Below the pieces are notes generated by a model. It made no database searches, was not told where the DNA came from, and saw only the letters and a program-made list of their open reading frames with translations. Positions 27,551 to 38,848 of a stretch of DNA of 64,000 nucleotides are shown piece after piece (position 1 is the first letter of the stretch; each line of letters opens with the position of its first letter). This stretch comes from Haematococcus lacustris. Its lineage: Eukaryota; Chlorophyta; Chlorophyceae; Chlamydomonadales; Haematococcaceae. A program made the position numbers and the translations under genes. The stretch lies in NCBI GenBank assembly GCA_030144725.1, contig JASKMD010000008.1, positions 3,877,697-3,941,696 on the forward strand, read 5' to 3'.

Positions 27551-28204
27551 CAGCTTTGGCAGAGTTAGGGCATGGAGATATCAAAGTTTCCGCATATCAC
27601 ATTCAAGCCTTCCCATATGTAATACTTGCATCGCTGGTCTTAGCGCTTCGCTAAAAGCTCCCCAACGGCTGTCTACGTCGATGTGCGATGTGCGATGTCC
27701 AGTCGATGTGCGCTACAATGTGCGCTTGTGATGGGTTAACAACTCTCCATACTGCCTAGTCTTTCTGACGTGCGATGTCCAGTCGATGCGCGCTATCATG
27801 TGCGCTTGTAATGGGTTAACCTCTCTATAATGTCAAGTCCTATGGATCAAGCGAGTATGCTTACACACGATTGGATGATAGCTGAAGGGTTAGGGCGGAG
27901 GACTGAGGTCAGGGCTGGGAGCCTTGGTTAGGTACTGTATAGGCACCGAGGACAACACGCTGTAACACATTGCATGTGCTATCACTCACTAAGCAATGTC
28001 ATTGAGATTACTATGTACGTGTGTTTGTTATCACTGTCACTAACATTACATAGTACACTGCTTCGCATGCTATGTAGCATCAACCAAGACACTCCATCCG
28101 TCCTCTATCTCATTCCCTTGTAATGCAAGGCGACCTCAATGTGATGAAGGTAGTCGTCCAAGCTCCAGCCCCTGCAAAGTGACACAGAGTCTGGCTGGCT
28201 GGCT
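27551..28204. other. No supported gene
   Basis: A 45-bp segment containing GTGCGATGTCCAGTCGATG and TGTGCGCTTGT-x-ATGGGTTAAC occurs twice at 27685-27750 and 27771-27832. No frame was recognised. Confidence 0.45.
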
Positions 28205-28739
28205 GTGACCAGTACTGGCTGGCTGACCAGTACTGGCTATCTGACCAGTACTGGCTGGCTGGCTGTGACCAGTACTGGCTGGCTGACCAGTACTGGCTGG
28301 CTGGCTGTGACCAGTACTGGCTGGCTGACCAGTACTGGCTGGCTGGCTGTGACCAGTACTGCTGCTGCTGCTGGTTGGTTGGGGGTAAACCAGTACTGGT
28401 TAGGAATAAACCAGTACTGGTTGGGAATAAACCAGTACTGGTTAGGAATAAACCAGTACAGGTTGGGACTAAACCAGTACTGGTTGGGACTAAACCAGTA
28501 CTGGTTGGGACTAAACCAGTACTGGTTGGGACTAAACCAGTACTGGTTGGGGGTAAACCAGTACTGGTTGGGAATAAACCAGTACTGGTTGGGAATAAAC
28601 CAGTACTAGTTAGGAATAAACCAGTACTGGTTGGGAATAAACCAGTACTGGTTGGGAATAAACCAGTACTGGTTGGGGGTAAACCAGCAACGGTTGGGAG
28701 GCAACCAGTACTGGTTGGGGGTGGACCAGTACTGGTTTT
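28205..28739. repeat. Large array of CCAGTACTGG palindromes
   Basis: About two dozen copies. The first third uses GGCTGGCT-type spacers. The rest is a regular 20 to 21-bp unit, GGGAATAAACCAGTACTGGTT. A few cores carry one mismatch. The array is inside the 5.9-kb element, and a T-rich flank with ACCCCCATTCTTA follows. Confidence 0.96.
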
Positions 28740-28901
28740 CTCGTATCTCCTCAGCCCGATTTTTCCTCGATTTTAGGTTTACACCCCCATTCTTAGAACC
28801 GCAAAAAAACACATTCCATCAAGCCACTTTGGCAAAATTTTCAACTTTTCTCATGAACTTTTCTGCGAGTGACATTGAACAACAGCAAGGTTACTTTGGA
28901 A

Positions 28902-29828
28902 CTACCCCATGGTAACACCACATGGCAACACCCCATGGTACTCACCCTCGAATGTGCGTTGGATGTCGCAAGTGAGCATCAGCTGGTGGCGACGTACTGT
29001 GGAAGGCCCAGCTTGAGGTTGAGGTGGGGCATCAGGGAACTCTGCAGCCGCCACAGCTGTGCGTAGGGGTCCAAGATGCTGGCATGACACGTTGGGCGAA
29101 GTCAACAGCGCCGCATTGCTGCATGCATAGGCTGCAGTGTAGGCTCCCGTCACAGTATCACGCTCCTTGTGGCAAGGGGGGGGGGGGGGGGGGGGCTGCA
29201 TGGCTGTTGCTGGGCTGGCTGCTTGTGTGCATGGCGGTGCACCCCACATGGCATGCCAACGCTTCAAGGTGTAGAGTGACACCTCATTGCGTTGCAGCCA
29301 GGACATTTTGTCACGCACGTCCCTGGGCATGGCCCTCTTCGCTGTTGCTAGCTGGGCCCGCATGGCTGCCAGCTGGGTCCCCATGCTCCTGACCTTGCCC
29401 TTACATGCTGCCAGCTCTTGTTTTGAAGCTGAAAGTTCTGATCGGTAGCGATGCAAAGACACTTGCAAGGCAAGCACCTCGTTCTCAGACTGCTGCAACG
29501 CTTGCTGGGACTGGTGCAATCGCTCTTGGCACACTTGCAGGTCGGTGGCGGTGCGCATGTTGACACTCTGGCATGAGCGAAGCTGAGATCTGGCCTCTTC
29601 AAGTTTTGCCTCTGTGGCAGCAGCTGCCTCTGTGGCAGCAGCTGCCTCTGTGGCAGCAGTTGCCTCTGTGGCAGCAGTTGCCTCTGTGGCAGCAGCTGAC
29701 TCTGTGGCAGCAGCTGCCTCTGTGGCAGCAGACATAAGAACTTGCTGTTGTTGAGCTGCTGCCACAAGAGCAAGCTGGCGAGCACGATTGGCCCTACCAG
29801 CCTTGGTGCGTTTGCTGAGACCACCCAT
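28902..29828 (-). CDS. Unknown coiled-coil protein
   Basis: The frame is open for 308 codons with an ATG at 29826-29828. A basic N-terminus (KRTKAGRANRAR) leads to an 18-bp repeat encoding AATEAAAATE, then about 100 residues of heptad-like helix (QLRSCQSVNMRTATDLQVCQ, QQALQQSENEVLALQVSLHR, KQELAACKGKVRSMGTQLAA). A C-terminal part carries a P-tract encoded by G20. The order of basic head, Ala/Glu repeat and coiled coil matches the gene at 32532, though residue identity is low. It lies inside the 5.9-kb element, so it may be cargo or an accessory protein; splicing is unknown. No catalytic motif. Confidence 0.5.
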   Translation of the reverse strand: MGGLSKRTKAGRANRARQLALVAAAQQQQVLMSAATEAAAATESAAATEATAATEATAATEAAAATEAAAATEAKLEEARSQLRSCQSVNMRTATDLQVCQERLHQSQQALQQSENEVLALQVSLHRYRSELSASKQELAACKGKVRSMGTQLAAMRAQLATAKRAMPRDVRDKMSWLQRNEVSLYTLKRWHAMWGAPPCTQAASPATAMQPPPPPPPCHKERDTVTGAYTAAYACSNAALLTSPNVSCQHLGPLRTAVAAAEFPDAPPQPQAGPSTVRRHQLMLTCDIQRTFEGEYHGVLPCGVTMG

Positions 29829-31130
29829 AGGGTGGCTGGCTGAGCTTGGGTCAGATTAGGGTGGGCGGTAGGTGGAGCCGGGCTAGGAGGTGGTGGTGAT
29901 CGTCGTAGTGGTGGTTGTGGTGGTGGCGGCTGAGATTGGGTAAGCGGGCTCCTGCAATAGTTGCCAACCATGTTGTTGAGGGTCAGCTATGCACGAAATT
30001 GCCTACCATGTTGTTGAGGGTTAGCTATGCATAAGGTGGCTGTAACTGTAAGGTGGGGACTTAAGGCTGAGGATGCCAACATGGGTGTAGAGATTAGGAG
30101 GGGGTGGTGGTAGGCACATGGTGTAGGGCAGGGTTGGGCAGTAACTTACCAGCAGGTTGGTGAAGGGAGAGGGGGCTTGCTCTTTGCTGCAGGGTAGGGG
30201 AGGGAGAGGGCTGCAATGTCAGGGGGGGGGGGTGGAGGGGGAGGGGAAACGTAGGAGGGCTGGGCTGAGCTGGGCTGGGTGGTGGTGGCAGGCTAGGAGG
30301 TGGTGGTGGTGGTGGTAGTGGTGGTGGAGGTGTTGCCAGAGATTGGGTAAGAGGGCTCCTGCAGCAGTAGACAAAGATGTTGTTGGGGGTAGCTATGCAC
30401 GAAGTGGATAACTTCCTGTTTACTTATGCTTTGTCTACATTGAGAGCGGTAGCAAGGGCGGGTCATTCTGCTTCATACGACATACCCATCAACAGCAACA
30501 TAGCAAGCTTGGTGTAGGCTGCACACCTTGAAATGGAAGGTACATCTAAGCTTTAGGGTCATCAACGGGTATGCCTCCACAGAAGTAGAACTGGGCGCGC
30601 GTCTACATCCAGGAAACACTGTCGGGTTAATTGAGCCGGGAGGAATCACAAGCGCCGGCTGTACTTGCCTTCAGAGCGTTAGGAGGCAGCCACGGTATTG
30701 CGAAGCACTCCCACAGCTGACTTGCGCTGCGCGATGTGGTGAGAGCGACCGGCTGATTGGTGGGCGCACTTTTTCGTTTACGGGGTTCCTGGCATTACGG
30801 GCGTATAGAAGACTAAGCGGTCATCGCATGCCGCACGGTGCTACGTTAATCGCACACGTCTCGGCACCGGAATGTCCATGACATGGTTGTGTAAAAGGTT
30901 TTATCAGAGTTGGGAGGGTCTGACTAAGAGTCATACCATTTTATTAGTTGCCATGGCTATGGCATGGCTGGGCGTGCCATGGTCTTGCTGAGACGCTGTC
31001 ACTCAAACCTCACTTGCATGTTGCAGTAACCTTACCTGTTGTGTAGATGTGCTTGCAACGGACACATGTGTGTGACAATGGTCGCGGATGGAGCCCTGGC
31101 TAGTGCCTGGCGCTAGTCAGAAGAACACCG
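29829..31130. other. No supported gene; G-rich repeats
   Basis: Holds GGTGGT/GTGGTGG runs (29880-29940, 30295-30340) and a near-duplicate of CTCCTGCA-x-x-AGT plus GTTGTTG-x-GGG (29949-29990 and 30356-30400). The frame at 30528-30881 has no recognisable domain. Confidence 0.4.
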
Positions 31131-31737
31131 AATTTTGGCAAGTCGAGGCATGGGGCATATCGCTCTTAATGGTGCTGCGCTACTTAGTAGATATAACTAG
31201 GACTATAGATGCACCTCCCGCCACCGTCGCGCTCGACTGGACCGTCACGTGATGCTGCACGGTGTTGCGATAGGCATTCAGACCCGTACGACCTTACAAC
31301 AACTAGCACCCAATAGCAAGTTTGCGTCTTAAGCACATTTTAAGTGGAGGGCGCCACAGGCTGCAGGCCAGGCACAACCATCAGCGGGACACAGCGCAAA
31401 AGTACGATTGCAACGCACCAGGCGCAATTGCTATCCGTGGCCTATGGGCTCCGTTCGTCAAAATTTGAATTTTCCTCAGGGCGTGTCACAGCTGACTATT
31501 AGGCATATCATGATTATCATGATACAGTTTATGATACATCCCAAGTCATCTTGGCGACCCTAGTTCGACTCTTGGTAACCGCAGAATCTCAAGGTTTTCG
31601 AAGGATGCAACTCGCTCGTAGCAACAGGTCGCAACTCACGAATACGCTCTGAATGAACGGGCTGCATTCGCTCTCAATGGGAGTGACAAGGCGCTGCAAC
31701 TTGAGACACATTACTGCTACGGCCACATTACTGCTAC

Positions 31738-31840
31738 GGCCAGCCTGCTGCTCACACCCACACATGACACGCTAAGAGTCCTGGGCGGCTGCTAGGCTCA
31801 GTGCCACACATGGCCAGCCTGCTGCTCACACCCACACATG
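31738..31840. repeat. 29-bp direct repeat, two copies
   Basis: GGCCAGCCTGCTGCTCACAC plus CCACACATG occurs at 31738-31766 and 31812-31840. A short TTACTGCTACGGCCACA duplication precedes it. Confidence 0.9.
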
Positions 31841-32145
31841 GTACGCTAGCGGCAGCAAGACACACAGCCATTCTACTGCCGTCACACCCTACTACAAGCC
31901 TTCTGCCAGCAGCAGGGGGTCACCCCCGCCATTGGCTGCACCCCCATGGCTCAAGAGATAACTTTCTAACTCATTTCTGCACGGATGAGGCCGCCGATTT
32001 GTGCGATGAGTTGCTGATGGCCCGAATAGAGTGCAGACAGCCCCAGCGTTTTGCCGGGTGGCTGGCCTCAACACGCGACGTGTTCTGGAGCGTCGCAGAC
32101 ACATTTAGCGACGGCATTAGGCAGCCTGGACCCAGAGCGGCGTGA
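31801..32145 (+). other. Open frame of doubtful meaning, 114 codons
   Basis: The C-terminal half (DEAADLCDELLMARIECRQP, then RFAGWLASTRDVFWSVADTF) looks like helical protein, while the N-terminal half crosses a direct repeat and a transposon-end-like motif. It could be an exon of a mobile-element gene. No family was recognised. Confidence 0.25.
31915..31949. repeat. hAT-like terminal motif, copy 1
   Basis: GGTCACCCCCGCCATTGGCT followed by GCACCCCCATG. It is the reverse complement of the motif at 35263-35291 with one change and a 2-bp difference at the tip. The same block continues as CTCATTTCTGCACGGATG, which recurs at 60699-60716 after a related sequence. Confidence 0.6.
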
Positions 32146-32531
32146 ATGGCGCATCCTGACTGGACATGCCAACTTTTCAGGTTAGCACGCATCAGTGCTG
32201 CAACGTCCTAGCACGAATCGAGACCCTCTCCCAAGCTCACCTGCTGCTTCCGGGCCTGCTTCCTTGCCCCCCGCTCCAAAGTGTCACCTTTTGTCATCAA
32301 ACGGCGCCTCTGCAGGTCGATGGCATTGCGGGTTGGGAGCGTGACCGCGATTGTGGATTGTTGCTGAAAACAGGTTCAGTCCACATGTTGCAGCAATTTG
32401 TAGGTTGCACAAGACTTCCTGATTACTGGTGCTTGTGGCTTCTGAGCAACCTCGAACGGCAAGAATTAGTGAAAAACATGCAGACACTGAGCTGGGAAAA
32501 GTGTTTGCCGTTGTGCAGGCCTGTAAACGCC

Positions 32532-34709
32532 ATGGTTAACAAGAAAAGGGGGGCTAAGGCTAGATGTGCCGGTGCCCAAAAAGCGAGGGAGGTTATGGCA
32601 CAGCGCAGGGCTGCTGAGGCTGAGGCCAAGGCCCAGGCTGATGCCGCTGAGGCTGAGGCCCAGGCACAGGCTGATGCTGGTGCTGATGAGGCTGGTGCTG
32701 ATGAGGCTGGTGCTGATGAGGCTGGTGCTTATGAGGCTGATGCTGGTGCTGATGAGGCTGGTGCTTATGAGGCTGATGCTGGTGCTTATGAGGCTGAGGC
32801 CCAGGCACAGGCTGATGCTCGTGCTTATGAGGCTCAGTTGCACCAGCTGCAGCCTGAACTGCAGCAGAGGGAGCAGCAAGCTACTGACACCCAACGCTTG
32901 CAACATCTACAGCAACAGCTGCAGGACCTGCAGCAGGATGAACTTCAACGTAAGGAGCAGCAGGTGGCTGAGCAGCAACAGCAGCTGCAGCAGCAGCAGG
33001 CAGACATGCACCTGAGGGAGCAGCAGTTGGCTGAGCAGCAACACCAGCTGCAGCAGCAGCAGGCAGACATGCACCTGAGGGAGCAGCAGGTGGCTCAGCA
33101 GCAGCAACAGGTGCAGCAGCAGCAGGCGGACCTGCAGGTGAGGGAGCAGCAGGTGGCTCAGCAACACCACCAGGTGCAGCAGCAGCAGGCGGACCTGCAG
33201 CTGAGGGAGCAGCAGGTGGCTCAGCAGAAGCACCAGGTGCAGCAGAAGCACCAGGTGCAGGCACAGGCACGTGCTGGATGGCCTTTGTGGGAGGACTGTG
33301 TGAGCATTACACCCCCGCTAAAGAGCGCGCATGGCAGCCAGCCGCGCAGACTTCAGCCGCAGCGAAGCGTGTGCACAGCGCAGCCCCCACAGTGTTGCTG
33401 ACGACCAGCAACAGATTTGCCATGCTGCCAGTGGCCGATGAGCAGGAGCAGCTGCCTTCCCAACCTGCAAAGTGAGTGTTGCCCCAACTACTACTACTAC
33501 CATCTTGCTTGTCACCAGCCATAGCTAGACATCCACCCCAGCTGCCCTGCTGTTGCTGCTGCTGCTGCTGCTGTGCAGGTTGGATGAGCCTCAAGGAGCG
33601 GCAGCATCAATTGCTGCGGCAGCTGTGGCTGCTGTGCTTAGAGCTGCTGCAGAGTCAGAGGCAGCCGGGGCAGCAGGGGGGGGGGGAAAGGGCAGGGGCA
33701 ACAGGGGGGGGGGCAACATGGGGGCATTGGCAAGGGGGCAAGGAGGCAAGAGGGCAAAGGGGAAAGGGCATGGGCATTCTCCTCCCTGCAACCTCTTCCC
33801 CGCCTTGCACCGAACAGCCGCTCTCCCCACGCCCGGTGTGGGACTTGCGCTCGCACCGTCAGCAGCAGCAGCAGCCACAGTCCCTCAGCCACTCCCCCCA
33901 GGCTTGGCAGCGGAAGCTGCAACCACTGCTTAATGAGTTTCAGAAGTACCCAGTGGAGGCGGGTGCAGGGCTGCTGGACAGGCTGCAGCAGCACCGCCGC
34001 ATGCGGTCTGTGGTCAGCCTGGCTACTGGCGTGGTCCCCCCCACCCCTGACCAGGTGCTGGGGGGCATCATGGTGGAGTCACTCAGGCCTGTGCTTGCCG
34101 GCATCAAGCCCGCCCCGGGTGGGCAGCGCTCAACAAACCAGCAACCGTTGAACACTGCCTTGATCATGACCAGCTCGTGGACCAGCTCGGCAAGCACATG
34201 GACAGCCTTGTGCTGCCTGAGGACCCACAGCCACTAGATGACAGCGACAGTGACAGCGGGAGCGACAGCGACGGGGGGGATACTGAGGTGCATGTGGTGC
34301 TGGCTGAGCACATTGCCAACGCTGACGCTCAGGACCTGGCTGGTGGGGGGGATACTGAGGTCAGGACCTGGCTGGTGGGGGGGATACTGAGGTGCATGTG
34401 GAGCATGGCATCAACCGTTAGCAGCCTGACACCACTACCCCACTTGAGCCCATGCCCATGTTTCAAGACACTGTGAAGGAGGTGTATGATGACGAAGAGT
34501 GTTATGCATTGTTGATGTGGTTCTATCCCGATTTGTTGCACGATGAGGTGTGCTTTGGCAAACTGACCAACACACACTGTGCACGATATTGCCAGCACAT
34601 GGGTTTGGATAGGCCAAAGGAACGTCGGAAACTGCGTCGTTTGGTGGTGAGGGACCTAAGGAGTGAGCAGCTGGAGTTTGAATATGAGGTGAACCGTTTA
34701 TATGGCTGA
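32532..34709 (+). CDS. Unknown Gln-rich coiled-coil protein, several exons
   Basis: Starts ATG at 32532. A basic head, VNKKRGAKARCAGAQKAREV, is followed by a tandem Ala/Asp/Glu repeat (ADEAGADEAGADEAG) and by a long Gln-rich coiled coil with repeats of REQQ-x-AQQ (32,850-33,250). Downstream pieces lie in shifting frames, consistent with introns or small indels: 33290-33475 (TVLLTTSNRFAMLPVADE, donor AAA|GTGAGT), from 33577 after a TGTGCAG acceptor (LDEPQGAAASIAAAAVA, a Gly/Lys-rich tract), 33903-34130 (LQPLLNEFQKYPVEAGAGLL), an acidic Ser/Asp stretch (34236-34290), and 34452-34709 (QDTVKEVYDDEECYALLMWF, ending VNRLYG). No enzyme motif. Transposon-like ends lie on both sides, so it may be mobile-element cargo. 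Confidence 0.5.
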
Positions 34710-35262
34710 TTTGGCTGGTTATGTAAGGTGCATGGGGGTCTACTTAGGAGCATCACAAGCGGCCCAAACATGAACACAACGCGTTTATGTCCTGATTACA
34801 TGATAGAAGCCCACACAAGGAGCCGCACAGAACTGGCAGTTCACATCCTGCCGCCCTGGTTGGACAGTGAAAACGGCCGGAAAAGTGCCCTTTTCATGCA
34901 AATTCCACATGGTCTTACGTGACACGAGTCGCACGCAGGGACAGCGCACAAGCTATACTAGCACTATCGAGCATATTATCAGCACTAGCACTAGCACTAG
35001 AACACATGTCGGGGGGGTCCTGCGCCCGACAAGAAATACAAAATTTTGAAAAGCTGAGCCGCTGAGCGAGATAGCACTTCGCCGATCACAGCCCCACTAA
35101 GCAGGCCAATTCCGGCACAACGCGACCAGAATTCTCAACACCCCCGCCCGCCCCGGCACAGGTGCACATCAGCCCGAGCAGCCCGCTAGCCTCGCGCTGG
35201 TGAGCTGCACCGCCCTGCGCAAGAATCGCTGAAAAACTCTTAAAGATCAGTCGGATAGTTAT
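34710..35262. other. No supported gene
   Basis: Unique sequence with a CACTAGCACTAG run at 34970-35002. No convincing frame. Confidence 0.45.
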
Positions 35263-36038
35263 CAGGGGTGCAGCCAGTGGCGGGGGTGACCAGGGATGGC
35301 CCTGGAGACCTTGACGTGGGGATGTTGGCCTAAATGTAAACCATCTTCTCCGCCGACTCAATGCCAAGCTGAGCCCGTTAAGCATCGTAGGTGTTGCCCC
35401 ATGACGACCAGTTTCGCTCTGCTGCAGCCGTGGTGACATGCATGGATAGGAGGCGTCCAGCAGCCTCGGAACAGAAGGGGACAAACATTCTCGCCTCAAA
35501 GCTCCACAGGTTGCGGCGCATGCTGATGCATGCCGCCACTGTGCGGCCATCCTCGTCTGTGCGGGTTTGAGCGACAATGCTCTTCACATCTGACGCCATA
35601 GCATCGGGCCATTGAGCCAGCTTCAGCTTCTTCAGCTCCCACTCCACATCCTCCTCGTCACAACCGCTTAGGCGCGCCACCGTGGCTGTAACGTCCTGCA
35701 GCTGTGGGGCCGTCAAGATGTGGAGGGGTGGCCTTGGGTGGGTGCCAGGTGCAAGGCTCTTGTAGTTGGCTGGGTCCAACACAAAGGCTGCAGAGTAAGC
35801 CGGGGAGTAGTGTTTCTCAGCGCGTCTCTGGAATGCAGCCACCACTCCCATAGCCAGTCTTGGGCAACCCTCCTCCACCACCTTCACCGCCCATTGCTTG
35901 GCGTGGGACTCCAAGTCCATCCAGATTTGCAGAACCTGACGTTGCAACAACACCATGCGACTGCGGAGCGAGACCTGGCGGTCGTGTTAAACATTTGTTA
36001 AACATTGTCGGTCACCCCCGCCATTGGCCCCGCAAATG
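35263..36038 (-). pseudogene. hAT transposase remnant with terminal motifs
   Basis: A minus-strand frame (35956 down to about 35325) carries the hAT C-terminal dimerisation region: AFVLDPANYKSLAPG, then a conserved end LLSMHVTTAAAERNWSSWGN. The usual continuation, Arg-x-x-Leu-Gly-x-x-x-Ala-Glu-Lys, follows at once (RAQLGIESAEKMVYI) but after an in-frame TAA at 35377-35379, so the gene is broken. Only about 210 of the usual 600 to 700 residues exist; the zinc finger and DDE parts are absent. Motifs related to hAT ends lie at both sides: CAGGGGTGCAGCCAGTGGCG at 35263 and, inverted, GGTCACCCCCGCCATTGGCC at 36010. I see no 8-bp duplication, so the true borders are uncertain. Confidence 0.65.
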
Positions 36039-37494
36039 TGAGACGGTCTGGGGCGCGAATCTCCGTGTAGCTCGTGACAAAGTTTTGACGCAGCCGGGTG
36101 TAATAGGCGTATGCGACACCCACCAGCCGCAAAACACTAGCTCAGATCGGCGCCCGCCCAAACCTGACCTGTGCCTTCCGCTCCTAAAAGACTCACGCAC
36201 ATCATAAGACGAGGCTGGCAATCCTTCTACGCACGCCGTAAGCCAACGGCACAAGTGCAGTACGCCTGCTTGCATGTCAGTGCATGGAGCATATAATTCG
36301 TGAATATGCGCACAAGTCAGCCAGCTGGCATCCCTTACCTCATTTACGTCCCGGCATGACTCTATGCAAATACAAGCTGCATCACGACAGCGCTACATCA
36401 TCACTTGGCACTATGTTGTCGGGATGGCTCGGGATGGCTCTGGCTTTCAGTGTTACATGTGCCGTGGTGCCTCAACCTTCTCCCTCAACTTTAGCAGGCG
36501 CATGTCACGCAAAACCAATACAGCAATACATACATCGATGCTCAAACGCCTTGCAACACCACTACAGAAGACATGTATCGCTGATGCCAAGCACATGCAT
36601 TGATGTAAGAAGGTGGCAACACCACACAACACAACAACACCTCAACAACACACCACCACCACCACAACACAATGACTTATGCCTCACACACCACCTATGC
36701 TATGTGCACAACAAGCAAGGACTGGCTGCACCTCCTTGCTATAGCTAACACTCACTACGGGACTGCTAAGCACCTTGCCTTGCTCACTATGCCCCATGGC
36801 ACCAAATCAGGCTGGGCTGGGCTGGGCTGGGCACTGGTATCTTTTGGATGGCATCCTGCAGCAAAAAACACATAACCATGTCAGGCCCGCATAAGAGACA
36901 TTACCTATAAAAAACAATGCATGAAAATCAGGTTGGGGACTGCTGTGTGCTTCCCTCAGCTGTTCATGCCTGTCATGCGTTGCGCAAGTGTGCGCGTGAA
37001 CATCAAACTGACCTAGACAAGGTGAGGTAAATTACAACCTTACTCACCTCTTGCTCACTGTTTTCAAGTGCTGATTCCCTTGCTGCACTCCTGCTTGGAA
37101 GACCCTTGGGCTGCTGTGGGTTTGATGCTGATCCTCACAACTGCCAAGCACCTGTGGAGGTCAGCAGATTTGGTTGCATGTGTTGACATTGTATGCAAAA
37201 CGCACTAAGAAACAGCACCCCGTGCTTACCTGAGATGTATTCGCGAGTTGCCCAGTCCAATGGCAGCAAAGGCTGCTCGGCACGGAAATGCCTCCGGCCA
37301 CCAATTCATCTCTCCTGTTGCGACACGCATATAAACAGATGGAAAATGACATTGCGAAGCTAATCAAGTCGTCGAGACAATGCAGTACAATCGACAAAAG
37401 AGGGCCTAACCTGCTAGCGACACCCTTGTGAGATGTAGAGCCCAATGGTGGAAGAATTACATGCAGCGGATCAAAGACGGTGCCAAAAAGTGAA
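36039..37494. other. No supported gene
   Basis: Unique sequence with ACAACACAACAACACC at 36627-36642 and other AC-rich patches. The frames at 36284-36748 and 37161-37445 have no recognisable domain. It lies between two inverted copies of the hAT-like end motif (36010 and 37497), so the whole segment could itself be a mobile unit. Confidence 0.35.
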
Positions 37495-37496
37495 TT

Positions 37497-37520
37497 GCGG
37501 GGCCAATGGCGGGGGTGACC
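37497..37520. repeat. hAT-like terminal motif, copy 4
   Basis: GCGGGGCCAATGGCGGGGGTGACC, an exact reverse complement of 36010-36033. No duplication of flanking bases is visible. Confidence 0.7.
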
Positions 37521-38100
37521 TGTTGCACTGGAACAACCAACCGCCAGCGTGCTTGCTCTTTTGACATCTGCGGAGCACCTCGCTTGATGGCAGCATTACA
37601 CGGTTAAACATCTGCTCTGGCTCATCGGCGTCAGCCATGACGCCGGTGCACGATACACTGCCCGCCAGAACCCAGTACTGCCCGCCAACTGCCGCCTAAC
37701 TGCCACCCGAACCTCAGCGCGCACGGTTACGACCAGTGCGCGAGGGACATGGGGTCCCCACAGGCGTCTTGCGCTGCAGAAACAGGGCTTATAATGAAAT
37801 ATAATGATATTATCATGATACATAGTCTATATCATATAATATGATACAGCCCGGGACGCTCCTTACACATGGCACGCTAAACCGATGTAACAACGCCCCT
37901 TCACCCATGCTCGGAAACATACAAGGTTGCTGCGATGCTTGACCTCTTCGTGAGCAGTACTGATGACTTGGCCACTCTACAAAAGCCCACAAGGTGTGTA
38001 GGCCATTGCTGTGTTACCTTGCTCGCCAGATTGGGTCCCATCTCTCACGCCCGCCCTCCGCTTCCGTGTGGAGCTCGTGTCCAGCTCCGATGTGGCCCCT
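37521..38100. other. No gene; one transposon-tip-like AT-rich block
   Basis: At 37796-37848 an AT-rich segment with TATCATGATACATAG and ATATGATACA resembles the tips of the 25620-31538 element, oriented as a right end. The rest has no supported frame. Confidence 0.45.
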
Positions 38101-38164
38101 TGCTGCTCGGCTAGAGATGTGAGCGGCTCAGGGGATGCACTTGCACCAGCTGCCAGCTGCTGCC

Positions 38165-38460
38165 AGGGGGGGGGCAGCAGGAGGGGGGGGCAGCCCAGGG
38201 GCATCAGCACCAGCATCAGCACCAGCACCTGCCTCCCGCTCATCCCCGGGTGGAGGGGGGGGCTGGGATTGGGAGGGGGTAGCAGGGGTGGGAGGGCAGG
38301 GGGGGGGCTGGGAGGGGGTGGGAGGGGGGTGGGAAGGGGGGTTGGGGTTGGGAGGGGGTAGCGGGGGTGGGAGGGCAGTGACGGGGCTGGGAGGGGGTGA
38401 GGGGGGTGGGGAGGGGGGGTTGGAGGGCCGGGCTGGGGTTGGGAGTGGGTGAGAGGAGGT
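38165..38460. repeat. G-rich low-complexity tract
   Basis: Imperfect GGGAGGGGGT-type repeats, with quadruplex potential on the + strand. Open frames on both strands are composition artefacts. Confidence 0.85.
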
Positions 38461-38524
38461 AAGAAGGCGATGCTGGGCTGGGGAGGGGCTGCAAGGGGCA
38501 GGGTCGGATGGGTTAATCATTCCT

Positions 38525-38848
38525 CACTCCTACAAATTAATCCCTGCGTCCGTCCCTGCGTTCTACCGACCTTGTCCGATCGGGCTGAAAATTTGATAGA
38601 TGGCAGTTTTCAGAATTTTTTTTTGAAAAAATCAAAGGCGGCTGCGCTGTGGCCCGCAACCTATCCCTGCACTCATCCCTGCACTCTAGCCACAGGGCCA
38701 CAGCGCAGCCGCCTTTGATTTTTTCTAAATATTGTTTCTGAAAAGTATGTTTTATATTCTGCAAACTACCATCTATCAAAGTTTCAGCCCGATCGGACAA
38801 GGTCGGTCAACACGCAGGGACGGACGCAGGAATTAATTTGTAGGAGTG
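38525..38848 (+). mobile_element. Foldback MITE, copy 1
   Basis: A near-perfect hairpin. It starts CACTCCTACAAATTAATCCC and ends with the complement (GGAATTAATTTGTAGGAGTG). The arms also share CGTCCGTCCCTGCG, GACCTTGTCCGATCGGGCTG and GGCGGCTGCGCTGTGGCCC. The loop reads CGCAACCTATCCCTGCACTC and on. CT flanks both ends. A second copy lies at 39836-40182. No coding capacity. Confidence 0.88.

Larger units (their letters stand above)
25620..31538. mobile_element. 5.9-kb element with long, diverged terminal inverted repeats
   Basis: The left end reads TGTATCATGATATCTCATGA, later CTATTAGTCAGCTGTGACAC. The right end, reverse-complemented, reads TGTATCATAAACTGTATCAT, then CTAATAGTCAGCTGTGACAC. A second inverted match lies about 300 bp inside at both ends: CACGTGA-x2-GTCCAGTCGAGCGC, then GGAGGTGCAT-x-TATAGTCCTAGTT (25892-25951 and 31189-31253). 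I see no target duplication, no transposase, and only repeats plus one coiled-coil frame inside. A related tip lies at 37796-37848. The superfamily is unknown. Confidence 0.6.

Noticed and set aside
35263..36038. An intact hAT element as partner of the foldback transposon
   Set aside because: The tips differ (CAGGGGTGCAG versus CAGATAATTC), the transposase is mostly absent, and a stop codon interrupts it.
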